NCBI RefSeq assembly: GCF_003667225.1
Contig: NZ_RCOM01000013.1
Coordinates: 1-43,158 of the forward strand
Source of the DNA: Kocuria rhizophila
GTDB taxonomy: Bacteria; Actinomycetota; Actinomycetes; Actinomycetales; Micrococcaceae
Direction of reading: 5' to 3'
Length of the DNA stretch: 43,158 nucleotides
This document shows, piece by piece, positions 1 through 8,706 of this stretch. A model generated the notes under the pieces. That model saw only the letters and a list, made by a program, of their open reading frames with translations. It made no database searches and had not been told where the DNA came from. Within the stretch, counting starts at the first letter, position 1. Each line of letters starts with the position of its first letter. Both the position numbers and the translations under genes were made by a program.

Positions 1-57
1 CCCGCACCACGCCCCACCACGCACGGCGCCCCACGGCCCACGACCCCAAGGAGAACA

Positions 58-555
58 GTGAGCGATCAGCCCGAGGACAGGACGCCGCAGCGTCTCACGC
101 ACGTGCGCGAGGACGGCACGGCGCACATGGTGGATGTCAGCGAGAAGGCCGTGACGTCCCGGGAGGCCACGGCCCAGGCCGTGCTCGTCACGCGCCCGGA
201 CGTGGTCGAGCTGCTCGCGAACGGGGACCTGCCCAAGGGCGACGCCCTGGCCGTGGCTCGGATCGCGGGCATCATGGCGGCCAAGCGCACGCCGGAGCTG
301 GTGCCCCTGTGCCATCCGTTGCCGTTGAGCAAGGTGACCGTGGACCTCGAGCCGCAGCGGGACAGGGTGGTCGTGCAGGCCACCGTGCGCACCCGCGGTG
401 TCACCGGTGTGGAGATGGAGGCGCTGACCGCCGCGAGCGTGGCAGCTCTCACGCTGTACGACATGGTCAAGGCCGTCGACAAGGCCGCCAGCATCGAGGA
501 CACCCGGGTGCTGGCCAAGTCGGGCGGCAAGAGCGGTGACTGGAGCGCATCGTGA
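58..555 (+). CDS. moaC: Cyclic pyranopterin monophosphate synthase MoaC
   Basis: MoaC converts the MoaA product into cyclic pyranopterin monophosphate in molybdenum-cofactor biosynthesis (cytosolic). The 165-residue product has the usual family length. Visible landmarks are the LCHPLPL segment (residues 84-90) and the YDMVKAVD segment, whose Asp135 and Lys138 match the catalytic Asp/Lys pair known in the E. coli enzyme. The GTG start at 58 is preceded by AAGGAG at a good distance. The stop overlaps the next gene by 4 bases (GTGA), so the two are translationally coupled. moaA is not in the window and may lie upstream. Confidence 0.95.
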   Translation: MSDQPEDRTPQRLTHVREDGTAHMVDVSEKAVTSREATAQAVLVTRPDVVELLANGDLPKGDALAVARIAGIMAAKRTPELVPLCHPLPLSKVTVDLEPQRDRVVVQATVRTRGVTGVEMEALTAASVAALTLYDMVKAVDKAASIEDTRVLAKSGGKSGDWSAS

Positions 556-1748
556 GCGGACACGGCGAGCGGAACGTGGGCGCCCAGCGTCCCGCCCACC
601 GGGACGAGATCGGCGACTTCCACCTGGTGGGACGCCGGGCGGAGGTCGTGATCGTCTCCAGTTCCGCGGCCGCGGGAACGGCGCAGGACCTGTGCGGACC
701 TGTGCTGCGGGACTGGCTCGAGGGCAGGGGTCTGCGGACCAGGGTGCACGTGGTTCCGGACGGACCGGAGGTGCTTACCGCACTGCGGCGTCTCACTGCG
801 CACTCCCACACGGAGGAGGGGCCGCGGTTCGTGGTCACCTCTGGGGGAACGGGGCTGAACTCGGACGACGTGACTCCCGAGGCCACTGCCGCGGTGCTGG
901 AACGTCAGTCCCCGGGCATCGTGCACGCGCTGTGGGCGCAGGGACTTCAGAAGACTCCCACCGCCGCGATGAGCCGCGGCGTGGCCGGTCACGTGGGGCG
1001 GACGTTCGTGGTGAACCTCCCGGGCTCCCGCGGCGGGGTCAAGGACGGGATGGCGGTGCTGGATCCCCTCATCGACCACATCAGCGCGCAGCTGGAGGAC
1101 GTCCACGGCCACGGGGAGGACCGCTCGGTGACCCGCTCCGGTGACGAGGTGCTCCCCGCGGCCGAGGACGACTCCCACCCGGACGACGCGGACGCCAGGG
1201 TGGTCGCCGGCACCACTGCCACCTGCGGGCCGGGGCCGGCACACGACGCCGCCCGGGCCGCGGTCCCGGACGCGGCGGCGTCGTCCCCGGGCGGTGACCC
1301 GCGCTACGCGCCCGCGGCGGAAGACCCCGTGCTCCGGGCTCGGATCACGGAGGAACCGCTCGACGGGGACCTCGCCCGGCGCGAGGTGGCCGACCCCGGC
1401 TGCGGTGCGGTGGTCGGCTTCAGCGGGGTGATCCGGGACCACGACGGCGGCAGGAGCGGTGTGACGGGGCTCGAGTACAGTGCGCACCCCGCGGCCCAGC
1501 AGGTCATGACGGACACGGTGCGGGAGGTCGCCCGTGAGCACCCGGGGGTCCGGCTGTGGGCCGAGCACCGCATCGGGGCGCTCGCCGTGGGGGACAGCGC
1601 CCTGGAGGTGGCCGTGGCCGCGGCCCACCGAGCGGAGGCCTTCGCGGCGTGCTCCCGGCTCGTGGACCGCATCAAGGAGTGCGTGCCCATCTGGAAGCGG
1701 GAGAGCTTCGAGGACGGGCGGCACACCTGGGTGGGACTGGACGCCTGA
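552..1748 (+). CDS. Fused molybdopterin adenylyltransferase (Mog/MoaB-like) and molybdopterin synthase large subunit (MoaE)
   Basis: Two Moco enzymes lie in one 398-residue chain. Residues about 30-185 form a MoCF-binding domain of the MogA/MoaB type, with [15 protein letters not shown] (96-110) and [11 protein letters not shown] (155-165). This domain class adenylates molybdopterin. Residues about 186-257 are a linker rich in Asp, Ala and Pro with no recognisable domain. Residues about 258-398 are MoaE, which with MoaD sulfurates the precursor; GVIRDH (292-297) and [12 protein letters not shown] (375-386), carrying the catalytic-type lysines, are clear. The GTG start overlaps the moaC stop, and the stop is one base before fdhD. 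MoaD is not visible here. Domain calls are strong; joint activity is inferred. Confidence 0.93.
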   Translation: MSGHGERNVGAQRPAHRDEIGDFHLVGRRAEVVIVSSSAAAGTAQDLCGPVLRDWLEGRGLRTRVHVVPDGPEVLTALRRLTAHSHTEEGPRFVVTSGGTGLNSDDVTPEATAAVLERQSPGIVHALWAQGLQKTPTAAMSRGVAGHVGRTFVVNLPGSRGGVKDGMAVLDPLIDHISAQLEDVHGHGEDRSVTRSGDEVLPAAEDDSHPDDADARVVAGTTATCGPGPAHDAARAAVPDAAASSPGGDPRYAPAAEDPVLRARITEEPLDGDLARREVADPGCGAVVGFSGVIRDHDGGRSGVTGLEYSAHPAAQQVMTDTVREVAREHPGVRLWAEHRIGALAVGDSALEVAVAAAHRAEAFAACSRLVDRIKECVPIWKRESFEDGRHTWVGLDA

Positions 1749-1749
1749 G

Positions 1750-2586
1750 ATGGTGGCGCGCAGAATCGTCCCCGCCCGCGTGCGGAGCTTCGACGCCTCT
1801 GGGGAGGTCGCCGCGGGGCCGGACCGGCTCGCGGGGGAGGAGCCGCTGGAGATCCGCCTGGACGGTGAGCCGTTCACCGTGACCATGCGCACCCCCGGCG
1901 ACGACTTCGAGCTCGTGACCGGCCTGCTGCTGAGCGAGGCCGTGATCACGGAGATCTCCCACGTGCTCAAGATGGACTACCGCTCCGGTGTGAACCAGGA
2001 CGGGCACCGCACGTACAACGTGGTGGACGTGCAGCTCTCCCCCCGTGCTCCGGGCCCGGACCGCGGCGCGCGGCGCCAGGTGTTCACGAGCTCCTCGTGC
2101 GGGGTGTGCGGCACGCCGTCCCTGGACTCCGTGGCGAAGCCGAGCGCCCACCCGGTGGCCCCGCCCCGCCCCCTCGTGAGCGCGGCGCGGCTCGTCTCGC
2201 TGCCCGACGAGCTGCGCGGGCACCAGCGGATCTTCGATGCCACCGGGGGAGTCCACGCCGCGGCCCTCTTCCCCGTGGGGCGGGACGAACCGCTGGTGGT
2301 CCGGGAGGACGTGGGGCGCCACAACGCGGTGGACAAGGTGGTCGGCTGGGCCGTGCAGCGTGGGCTGCTTCCTCTGGACGAGGTGGTGCTGCAGGTCTCC
2401 GCCCGGGCGTCCTTCGAGCTCGTGGGCAAGGCGGCGATGGCCGGGATCCCCGTGCTCTCCGCCGTCAGCGCGCCCTCGGCGCTCGCCGTCAGCTCGGGGC
2501 GGGAGCGCGGTGTCACCGTGGTGGGGTTCAACCGCCGGGGCCGGTGCAACGTCTACAGCTTCCCGGAGCGCATCACGGGACGGTGA
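1750..2586 (+). CDS. fdhD: Formate dehydrogenase accessory sulfurtransferase FdhD
   Basis: FdhD passes sulfur to the molybdenum cofactor of formate dehydrogenase, which that enzyme needs for activity. The product (278 residues) has the family's CxxC motif at residues 117-120 (SSSCGVCGT), the FDATGGVHAA segment near 162 and REDVGRHNAVDK at 195-206. The reading frame stays open upstream into the MoaE region, but the ATG at 1750, one base after the preceding stop, gives the normal N-terminus. The tight packing with moaC and mog-moaE points to one Moco-maturation operon. No formate dehydrogenase subunit is in the window. Confidence 0.95.
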   Translation: MVARRIVPARVRSFDASGEVAAGPDRLAGEEPLEIRLDGEPFTVTMRTPGDDFELVTGLLLSEAVITEISHVLKMDYRSGVNQDGHRTYNVVDVQLSPRAPGPDRGARRQVFTSSSCGVCGTPSLDSVAKPSAHPVAPPRPLVSAARLVSLPDELRGHQRIFDATGGVHAAALFPVGRDEPLVVREDVGRHNAVDKVVGWAVQRGLLPLDEVVLQVSARASFELVGKAAMAGIPVLSAVSAPSALAVSSGRERGVTVVGFNRRGRCNVYSFPERITGR

Positions 2587-2705
2587 TCCGCGCGACCGCC
2601 GTGACGCGCGGATCACCTCGCTGGGCGACCACCCCGCTGGGCGGCCGACGCGGCGCAGCCGTCGCGCCCCGGGGAGGGGCCGCTCCCGACCCCACCCGCG
2701 CTCAC

Positions 2706-2730
2706 GGCCACGCCCCGGGCGGGCGTGGCC
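2706..2730. terminator. Perfect 10-bp hairpin downstream of fdhD
   Basis: GGCCACGCCC (2706-2715) and GGGCGTGGCC (2721-2730) are perfect inverted repeats around a 5-base loop. No T-run follows, so this is a GC-type hairpin that may end the Moco transcript or protect its 3' end. The 119 bases between the fdhD stop and this hairpin show nothing else I can name. Confidence 0.5.
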
Positions 2731-2738
2731 GCGGGAAA

Positions 2739-2768
2739 TTGCATGGGCCCACGCCTCTGGGGTACGGT
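2739..2768 (+). promoter_or_regulatory. Probable sigma-70-type promoter of rplJ-rplL
   Basis: TTGCAT (2739-2744) and TACGGT (2763-2768) are separated by 18 bases. They lie just upstream of the L10-type leader, so the transcript would start near 2775 and carry the whole leader. Confidence 0.5.
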
Positions 2769-2777
2769 GGTGGCACC

Positions 2778-2905
2778 AAAGACCGCCGGTCATCATGCGC
2801 ACTTCGGTGTGCGTGGTCTAAGAGGTTCTCGGCATCGAGAACCGTCCAGCGCAGGTGAACCAGCACGAACCCTTCATCGGAGCACGTACTCACATGTGCG
2901 CATCC
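2778..2905 (+). promoter_or_regulatory. Ribosomal protein L10 leader (autoregulatory mRNA element)
   Basis: The segment has the hallmarks of the L10 leader that binds the L10-L12 complex: AAAGACCGCCGG (2778-2789), a hairpin TGCGCAC-TTCG-GTGTGCG (about 2796-2814), GGTCTAAGAG (2815-2824), and a downstream GCGCAGGTGAAC (2850-2861). It sits in the expected place, 5' of rplJ. The assignment rests on motif order and position; a covariance-model search would settle it. Confidence 0.7.
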
Positions 2906-2916
2906 GAGCATGGTCG

Positions 2917-2943
2917 AGCCCCGGGCATCTGCGCGGGGCTTTT
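2917..2943 (+). terminator. Intrinsic terminator or attenuator in the rplJ leader
   Basis: AGCCCCG (2917-2923) pairs with CGGGGCT (2934-2940) and is followed by TTTG. It lies between the L10-type leader and rplJ, so it would act as an attenuator of the rplJL transcript rather than as an operon end. Confidence 0.6.
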
Positions 2944-3000
2944 GTCGTGTCAGCCTCCGGCGGACACGGAGCCGGCATCCACATGTAAGGAAGGAGCACC

Positions 3001-3534
3001 ATGGCGAATCCTGAAAAGGCTGCCGCGGTTGCAGAGTTGAAGGACTTGTTCTCCAACTCGCACGCTGCCGTCCTGACGGAGTACCGCGGGCTCACCGTGG
3101 CTCAGCTGAAGACGCTGCGCCGTGCACTCGGTGAGAACGCCGAATACGCCGTGGTGAAGAACACGCTCACCGCCATTGCCGCGCGTGAATCGGGCATCGA
3201 GGCGTTCGAGGGCCAGCTCACCGGCCCCTCGGCCATCGCCTTCGTGTCCGGTGACGCCGTCGAGGCCGCCAAGAGCCTGCGTGACTTCGCCAAGGACAAC
3301 CCCCAGCTGGTCGTCAAGGGCGGTTACCTGGACGGCGTCGCAATGGACGAGAACGAGATCAAGAAGCTTGCGGACCTCGAGTCCCGCGAGGTTCTGCTGG
3401 CCAAGGTCGCCGGTGCCGCCAAGGCGTCGATGTCCAAGGCCGCCGCGCTGTTCCAGGCCCCGCTGTCCAAGACCGTGCGCACCGCGGATGCGCTGCGCGC
3501 CAAGCTGGACGAGCAGGGCGAGAGCGCTGCCTGA
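3001..3534 (+). CDS. rplJ: 50S ribosomal protein L10
   Basis: L10 forms the base of the ribosomal stalk and carries the L7/L12 dimers. The 177-residue product starts [17 protein letters not shown] and has the family's [10 protein letters not shown] and VVKNTL segments (about residues 28-60). The ATG follows an AAGGAGC Shine-Dalgarno. The upstream leader with attenuator suggests feedback control by L10-L12. rplK and rplA, often upstream in other bacteria, are not here. Confidence 0.97.
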   Translation: MANPEKAAAVAELKDLFSNSHAAVLTEYRGLTVAQLKTLRRALGENAEYAVVKNTLTAIAARESGIEAFEGQLTGPSAIAFVSGDAVEAAKSLRDFAKDNPQLVVKGGYLDGVAMDENEIKKLADLESREVLLAKVAGAAKASMSKAAALFQAPLSKTVRTADALRAKLDEQGESAA

Positions 3535-3544
3535 TCCCCTTCGG

Positions 3545-3559
3545 GGAACCCCAGGTTCC
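3545..3559 (+). other. Small hairpin between rplJ and rplL
   Basis: GGAACC (3545-3550) and GGTTCC (3554-3559) form a 6-bp stem just after the rplJ stop, next to a CCC-TTCG-GGG mini-hairpin (3537-3546); the two overlap by 2 bases, so only one can form fully. Such structures may affect processing or the relative output of rplL, of which several copies per L10 are needed. The role is inferred. Confidence 0.35.
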
Positions 3560-3659
3560 GGGTGGTCGGGCCCCGTCCCGCACAGACCCGTGTTCTTCCC
3601 ACGCACACCTCGTCGGAGCCACCCGCTCCGGCACCACGTACAAGTAAGGAGCCAACACC

Positions 3660-4046
3660 ATGGCTAAGCTGACCACCGAAGAGCTCATCGAGGCTTTCAA
3701 GGAACTGTCCCTCATCGAGCTGTCCGACTTCGTGAAGGCCTTCGAGGAGACCTTCGACGTCACCGCTGCCGCCCCCGTGGCCGTGGCCGGTGCGGCCCCC
3801 GCCGGCGGCGACGCCGGTGCCGCTGAGGAGGAGAAGACCGAGTTCGACGTCATCCTCGAGTCCGCCGGTGACAAGAAGATCCAGGTCATCAAGGAAGTTC
3901 GCGGCCTGACCTCCCTGGGCCTGAAGGAAGCCAAGGACCTCGTGGACAGCGCCCCCAAGGCCGTCCTCGAAGGCGCCACCAAGGAAGCCGCTGACAAGGC
4001 GAAGGAAGCCCTCGAGGGCGCCGGCGCCACCGTCACCGTCAAGTGA
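3660..4046 (+). CDS. rplL: 50S ribosomal protein L7/L12
   Basis: L7/L12 is the mobile stalk protein that recruits translational GTPases. The 128-residue chain shows the three classic parts. An N-terminal dimerisation helix region spans residues 1-33. An Ala/Gly-rich hinge covers about 37-60. The C-terminal factor-binding domain contains [17 protein letters not shown] and [15 protein letters not shown]. An AAGGAG site precedes the ATG. It is 125 bases downstream of rplJ and is followed by a strong terminator hairpin. Confidence 0.97.
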   Translation: MAKLTTEELIEAFKELSLIELSDFVKAFEETFDVTAAAPVAVAGAAPAGGDAGAAEEEKTEFDVILESAGDKKIQVIKEVRGLTSLGLKEAKDLVDSAPKAVLEGATKEAADKAKEALEGAGATVTVK

Positions 4047-4114
4047 TCCGGGGCGCCTCGCGCGCCTGCCGAGCCCGGGTGAGCGTGCTCTGACGCCGCT
4101 CGACCGGCTCACCC

Positions 4115-4146
4115 CAGAACCCCGCACCGCACGGTGCGGGGTTCTG
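4115..4146. terminator. Strong terminator hairpin after rplL
   Basis: CAGAACCCCGCACCG (4115-4129) is perfectly complementary to CGGTGCGGGGTTCTG (4132-4146). The 15-bp arm ends the rplJL unit and separates it from the glycine-cleavage unit. No long T-run follows. Confidence 0.8.
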
Positions 4147-4185
4147 CGCATCCCGGGCCTCGTGCGTCGCCCCCGGACGGGGGCA

Positions 4186-4214
4186 TTCACGTCGTCGGTG
4201 TGATGTGCGAAACT
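4186..4214 (+). promoter_or_regulatory. Possible promoter of the gcv unit
   Basis: TTCACG (4186-4191) and GAAACT (4209-4214) have 17-base spacing and lie just upstream of the glycine riboswitch. Both boxes are weak matches, so this is tentative. Confidence 0.3.
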
Positions 4215-4243
4215 GTCTCCTGACCATTCGGCCGTCACAGTGC

Positions 4244-4466
4244 GGCGGGAGAGCGTGGCGGGTCAGGGGCGGGGAACCGTCCAGGACCGCGCCACCGCCG
4301 AAGGAGCAAACCCTCCCCGGGAATCTCTCAGGCACCCGTACCGCCGCACCAGGCCACTCTGAAGAGCTCACGGTCCTGCGGGACGGGGAGCACCGGCGGG
4401 GCAGGTCGGTGGCACGCCGCGGGCGGCCCCGGCGAAATCTCTCAGGTCATGGAACAGAGCGGGGAG
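4244..4466 (+). promoter_or_regulatory. Tandem glycine riboswitch
   Basis: Two successive glycine aptamers precede gcvP. Aptamer 1 (about 4244-4370) has GGGAGAGCGTGG, CCGCCGAAGGAGCAAA (4295-4310), GAATCTCTCAGGCAC (4321-4335) and CACTCTGAAGAG. Aptamer 2 (about 4371-4466) has CACCGGCGGGGCAG (4391-4404) and GAAATCTCTCAGGTC (4434-4448) followed by GGAACAGAGCGGGG. Glycine riboswitches of this form normally turn gcv genes on when glycine is high. A short hairpin GGGCAC-GCC-GTGCCC (4475-4489) lies between aptamer 2 and the ribosome binding site and may be part of the expression platform. I see no terminator with a T-run, so control of translation is more likely. Confidence 0.9.
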
Positions 4467-4513
4467 GACTCATCGGGCACGCCGTGCCCACGAGCAGCCC
4501 AGGAGACTTTCGC

Positions 4514-7408
4514 ATGTCGTTCCTGTCACGCCACATCGGCCCCGACGCCGATGACCTCACCACCATGCTCGGCGCCGTGGGCGCCGAGAGTCTGGACCAG
4601 CTGATCGACCGCGCCGTCCCGGAGAGCATCCGGATGCGCGAGTCCCTCGACCTGCCGGAGCCCCTGGACGAGCCCGAGGCGCTGTCCGCGCTGCGCCGGA
4701 TCGCCTCCCGCAACACCGTGATGCGCCAGATGATCGGCCAGGGCTACCACGACACCGTGACGCCCGCCGCGATCCGCCGCAACATCCTGGAGAACCCGGG
4801 CTTCTACACGTCCTACACCCCGTACCAGCCGGAGATCTCCCAGGGCCGCCTGGAGCTGCTGCTGACCTTCCAGAACGCCGTCATCGACCTCACCGGTCTG
4901 GAGGTCGCGAACGCGTCGCTGCTGGACGAGTCCTCCGCCGTGGCCGAGGCAGTGCTCATGATGCGCCGCGCCAACCGCCGTTCCAAGAGCATGCGTGTCC
5001 TCGTGGACAGCCGCAGCCTGCCGCAGACGCTGGCCGTGCTCACCGGACGCACGCGCGCCGCGGGCATCGAGCTGGTGCTCGCGGACCTCGGCGATCCCGA
5101 CGCCGCCGCGCAGGCGATCTCGGACGGTGACTTCTTCGGCGTCGTCGTTGCGCAGATCGGCGCGGACGGGGACGTCACCGATCCCACCGCCGTGATCGAA
5201 GCCGCCCACGAGGCCGGATCGCTCGTGAGCGTGAGCACTGACCTGCTCGCCCTGACCATGCTGCGCAGTCCGGGGGAGATGGGCGCGGACATCGCGGTGG
5301 GCTCCGCCCAGCGCTTCGGCGTGCCCCTGTTCTTCGGCGGGCCCCACGCGGCGTTCCTGGCGTCCCGCAAGGGCACGGAGCGCTCCCTGCCCGGGCGCAT
5401 CGTGGGTGTGTCCACGGACTCCTCCGGCGCTCCCGCCTACCGCCTGGCGCTGCAGACGCGTGAGCAGCACATCCGCCGCGAAAAGGCCACCTCCAACATC
5501 TGCACCGCCCAGGCGCTGCTGGCCATCGTGGCCGCGGCGTACGCGGTGCACCACGGTCCGGTGGCGCTGCGCGCGCTGGCGGAGCGGCTGCACGGCATGG
5601 CCGCTGACCTTGCAGCAGGACTGCGGGCCCGTGGCATCGAGGTGGCCCACGAGCGCTTCTTCGACACGGTGACCTTCTCCGTGCCCGGCCAGGCCGACGC
5701 CGTCGTGGCCGCCGCCGCGGACCGGGGGTACAACCTGCGCCGCGTGGACGGCGACACCGTGGGCGTGAGCTTCGGCGAGCCGCACACCGACCGGGACGTC
5801 GTGGAGGTCCTCACCGCCGTGACCGAGGCGTGCGGCGCCGCCGAGGGCGAGTCCGAACCGGGCGGCTCCGCGTTCGAGCTGCCGGAGGCGCTGCTGCGCA
5901 CGGACGAGTACCTGACCCACCCGGTGTTCCACACCCACCGCTCGGAGACCTCGCTCATGCGCTGGCTGCGCGAGCTGTCGGACAAGGACCTCGCGCTGGA
6001 CCGCACCATGATCCCGCTGGGCTCGTGCACCATGAAGCTCAACGCGGCCGCAGAGATGGAGCCCATCTCGTGGCCCGAGTTCGCGAGCATCCACCCCCTG
6101 GCTCCCGAGGACCAGACCCGCGGGTGGACCGAGCTCATCGAGCAGCTGCAGGGCTGGCTCGCGGAGATCACCGGATACGCCGCGGTCTCCGTCCAGCCGA
6201 ACGCGGGTTCCCAGGGCGAGCTGGCCGGCCTGCTGGCCATCCGCCGCTACCAGGTGGACCGCGGCGAGCACCAGCGCAAGACCATCCTGATCCCCTCCTC
6301 GGCCCACGGCACCAACGCGGCGTCCGCGGTGCTCGCGGACCTCAAGGTCGTGGTGGTGGCCACCGCCCAGGACGGCACGATCGACCAGGACGACCTCCGG
6401 GCGAAGATCGACTCCGTGGGGGACGAGCTGGCCGGCATCATGGTCACCTACCCCTCCACCCACGGCGTGTACGACACCGACATCACCGAGGTCTGCGCCG
6501 CGGTGCACGACGCCGGCGGGCAGGTCTACGTGGACGGTGCCAACCTGAACGCGCTCATGGGCCTCGCACGTCCCGGCCGCTTCGGCGGAGACGTCTCCCA
6601 CCTGAACCTGCACAAGACGTTCTGCATCCCGCACGGCGGCGGCGGGCCCGGCGTGGGCCCCGTGGCCGTGGCCGAGCACCTCGTGCCCTACCTGCCCGGC
6701 AACCCGGCCACGGCAGACCTCGACGAGCGCGGCGCGGGCTTCCCCGTGGCCCAGGCACCGCACGGTTCCGCAGGCGTGCTGCCCATCACGTGGATGTACA
6801 TCGCCATGACCGGGGCGAAGGGGCTCACCGAGTCCTCCCGCACGGCCGTGCTGGGTGCGAACTACATCTCCCGCCGGCTCTCGGACGTGTTCCCCACGCT
6901 CTACACGGGGGACGGCGGGCTGGTGGCCCACGAGTGCATCCTGGACCTGCGCCCCATGACCAAGGCCTCGGGCGTCACGGCCGAGGACGTGTGCAAGCGG
7001 CTCGTGGACTTCGGCTTCCACGCGCCCACGCTCGCGTTCCCCGTGGCGGGCACCCTCATGGTGGAGCCCACCGAGTCCGAGGGGATCGAGGAGCTGGACC
7101 GCTTCATCGAGGCCATGCGGACCATCCACGCGGAGATGCAGGAGATCGCGGACGGGAAGGTCTCCCTGGAGGAGTCCGTGATCCGCCACGCGCCGCACAC
7201 CGCCCAGGTGCTCACCGCGGACGACTGGGACCGGTCCTACTCCCGCAGCCAGGCCGGCTACCCCGTGTCCGGGCTGCGCCGCGTGAAGTACTGGCCCCCC
7301 GTGGGGCGCATCGACAACGCCGCCGGTGACAGGAACCTGGTGTGCGAGTGCCCGCCGATCGAAGCGTTCGACGCCGCGCACGCCGCCGCGTCCGGAGAGG
7401 AGAAGTGA
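4514..7408 (+). CDS. gcvP: Glycine dehydrogenase (decarboxylating), P protein of the glycine cleavage system
   Basis: This PLP enzyme decarboxylates glycine and transfers the aminomethyl group to the lipoyl arm of the H protein. The 964-residue chain is the fused form, carrying both halves found as separate subunits in some bacteria. The N-terminus has the typical SFLSRHIGP start. The PLP lysine is Lys701 in HLNLHKTFCIPHGGGGPGVGP. The frame is open upstream into the riboswitch, but the ATG at 4514 is preceded by AGGAGA at 4501 and lies beyond the riboswitch. Its stop overlaps the gcvT start (TGATG). Regulation by glycine through the riboswitch is expected. Confidence 0.97.
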   Translation: MSFLSRHIGPDADDLTTMLGAVGAESLDQLIDRAVPESIRMRESLDLPEPLDEPEALSALRRIASRNTVMRQMIGQGYHDTVTPAAIRRNILENPGFYTSYTPYQPEISQGRLELLLTFQNAVIDLTGLEVANASLLDESSAVAEAVLMMRRANRRSKSMRVLVDSRSLPQTLAVLTGRTRAAGIELVLADLGDPDAAAQAISDGDFFGVVVAQIGADGDVTDPTAVIEAAHEAGSLVSVSTDLLALTMLRSPGEMGADIAVGSAQRFGVPLFFGGPHAAFLASRKGTERSLPGRIVGVSTDSSGAPAYRLALQTREQHIRREKATSNICTAQALLAIVAAAYAVHHGPVALRALAERLHGMAADLAAGLRARGIEVAHERFFDTVTFSVPGQADAVVAAAADRGYNLRRVDGDTVGVSFGEPHTDRDVVEVLTAVTEACGAAEGESEPGGSAFELPEALLRTDEYLTHPVFHTHRSETSLMRWLRELSDKDLALDRTMIPLGSCTMKLNAAAEMEPISWPEFASIHPLAPEDQTRGWTELIEQLQGWLAEITGYAAVSVQPNAGSQGELAGLLAIRRYQVDRGEHQRKTILIPSSAHGTNAASAVLADLKVVVVATAQDGTIDQDDLRAKIDSVGDELAGIMVTYPSTHGVYDTDITEVCAAVHDAGGQVYVDGANLNALMGLARPGRFGGDVSHLNLHKTFCIPHGGGGPGVGPVAVAEHLVPYLPGNPATADLDERGAGFPVAQAPHGSAGVLPITWMYIAMTGAKGLTESSRTAVLGANYISRRLSDVFPTLYTGDGGLVAHECILDLRPMTKASGVTAEDVCKRLVDFGFHAPTLAFPVAGTLMVEPTESEGIEELDRFIEAMRTIHAEMQEIADGKVSLEESVIRHAPHTAQVLTADDWDRSYSRSQAGYPVSGLRRVKYWPPVGRIDNAAGDRNLVCECPPIEAFDAAHAAASGEEK

Positions 7409-8553
7409 TGAGCGAGCGTCAGACCGCACTGCACGCGGCCCACGAGCGCCTGGAGGCCCGGTTCACCGACTTCGGCGGCTGGTCCATGCCCGTGCGCTAC
7501 GCGAGTGACACCGCCGAGCACCATGCCGTGCGCCGTGGCGCCGGGATCTTCGACCTCTCCCACATGGGCGAGGTGGAGGTGACCGGGCCGCAGGCCGGGG
7601 CTTTCCTGGACCACGCCCTCGTGGGTGTGCTGTCCGGCATCGGCGTGGGCCGGGCCAAGTACTCGGTGATCGTGGACGAGGACGGCCGCGTGCTGGACGA
7701 CCTCATCACCTACCGCCTGGGCGAGGACCGCTACCTCGTGGTGCCGAACGCCGGCAACCAGGACACGGTGGTCGAGGCGCTGCAGCAGCGGGCCGAGGGC
7801 TTCGACGTCACGGTGCAGAACCAGGGCCCTGAGACGTCCCTGATCGCCGTGCAGGGACCCCGGGCGCTCGAGGTGCTCCGGGCCACCGGACTGGACCCCG
7901 CCGAGGAGGTGGCGGGCCTGAAGTACTACGCGTGCGCCGTCGCCCGCTGCGGCGGTGCGGACGTGCTGGCCGCCCGCACGGGCTACACCGGTGAGGACGG
8001 CTTCGAGCTGTACTGCGCGAACGCCGATGCCGAGACGCTGTGGAACGCCCTGCTCGCGACCGCCGAGGAGCTCGGCACCGAGGACGCACCCGTGCAGCCC
8101 GCGGGACTGGCGGCACGGGACTCCCTGCGCCTGGAGGCGGGCATGCCGCTCTACGGCCACGAGCTCTCGACCGAGATCACGCCCGTGGAGGCGGGACTGG
8201 GCAAGCTCGTGGAGGTCGCCCTGCGCAAGAAGGACGAGGCCGGGACCCGCACCGTGGGCCACGACGCCCTGGCTGCCATGCTGCAGAACGCTCCCGAGCG
8301 CACCCTGATCGGGCTGGAGGGTCTCGGGCGCAAGCCCATCCGTGCCGGGTACACGGTGCTCGCGGGGGAGCGGACCGTCGGTGAGGTCACCAGTGGTCTG
8401 CCCTCGCCCACCCTCGGCAAGCCCGTGGCCATGGCCCTCGTGGCCACGGACGCCCTCGAGGAGATCGCCGCCGGGAACGTGAGTGTCCAGGACGCCCGCG
8501 GCCGCGGCGTCGAGGTGGCGCAGACCGCGATGCCGTTCTACAAGCGGGGCTGA
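7408..8553 (+). CDS. gcvT: Aminomethyltransferase, T protein of the glycine cleavage system
   Basis: GcvT moves the methylene group from aminomethyl-lipoyl-H protein to tetrahydrofolate and releases ammonia. The product has 381 residues, a normal length. Family segments include FGGWSMPVRY near the N-terminus, FDLSHMGEVEV, DGRVLDDLITYR in the folate-site region and AARDSLRLEAGMPLYGHE. The ATG at 7408 overlaps the gcvP stop by one base and follows GGAGAGGAG; an in-frame GTG at 7342 lies inside gcvP and is unlikely. gcvH, the usual third gene, is not next to it or elsewhere in the window. Confidence 0.96.
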   Translation: MSERQTALHAAHERLEARFTDFGGWSMPVRYASDTAEHHAVRRGAGIFDLSHMGEVEVTGPQAGAFLDHALVGVLSGIGVGRAKYSVIVDEDGRVLDDLITYRLGEDRYLVVPNAGNQDTVVEALQQRAEGFDVTVQNQGPETSLIAVQGPRALEVLRATGLDPAEEVAGLKYYACAVARCGGADVLAARTGYTGEDGFELYCANADAETLWNALLATAEELGTEDAPVQPAGLAARDSLRLEAGMPLYGHELSTEITPVEAGLGKLVEVALRKKDEAGTRTVGHDALAAMLQNAPERTLIGLEGLGRKPIRAGYTVLAGERTVGEVTSGLPSPTLGKPVAMALVATDALEEIAAGNVSVQDARGRGVEVAQTAMPFYKRG

Positions 8554-8587
8554 GCGCACCACGCACGACCCCCAGGGGTGGTGCCAC

Positions 8588-8627
8588 GAGCGGGCCTGTC
8601 GGGAGTAGCCTCCTGGCAGGCCCGCTC
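8588..8627. terminator. Long hairpin after gcvT
   Basis: GAGCGGGCCTG (8588-8598) and CAGGCCCGCTC (8617-8627) form a perfect 11-bp stem. Inside it GGAG and CTCC can pair around TAGC. No T-run follows. It may end the gcv transcript or stabilise its 3' end before the next gene. Confidence 0.5.
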
Positions 8628-8706
8628 CGTCGTACGACACCCGACCACCGTGCGGGCCGGGACAGGCCCACCGCGCGGGAGCGGGGTGGGCGGAGAAGGA
8701 GACACC

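Noticed and set aside
8578-8706. Extended N-terminus of the MBL protein from an upstream GTG
   Set aside because: The added residues pass through a hairpin and lack MBL character; the GTG at 8707 has a clear ribosome binding site.
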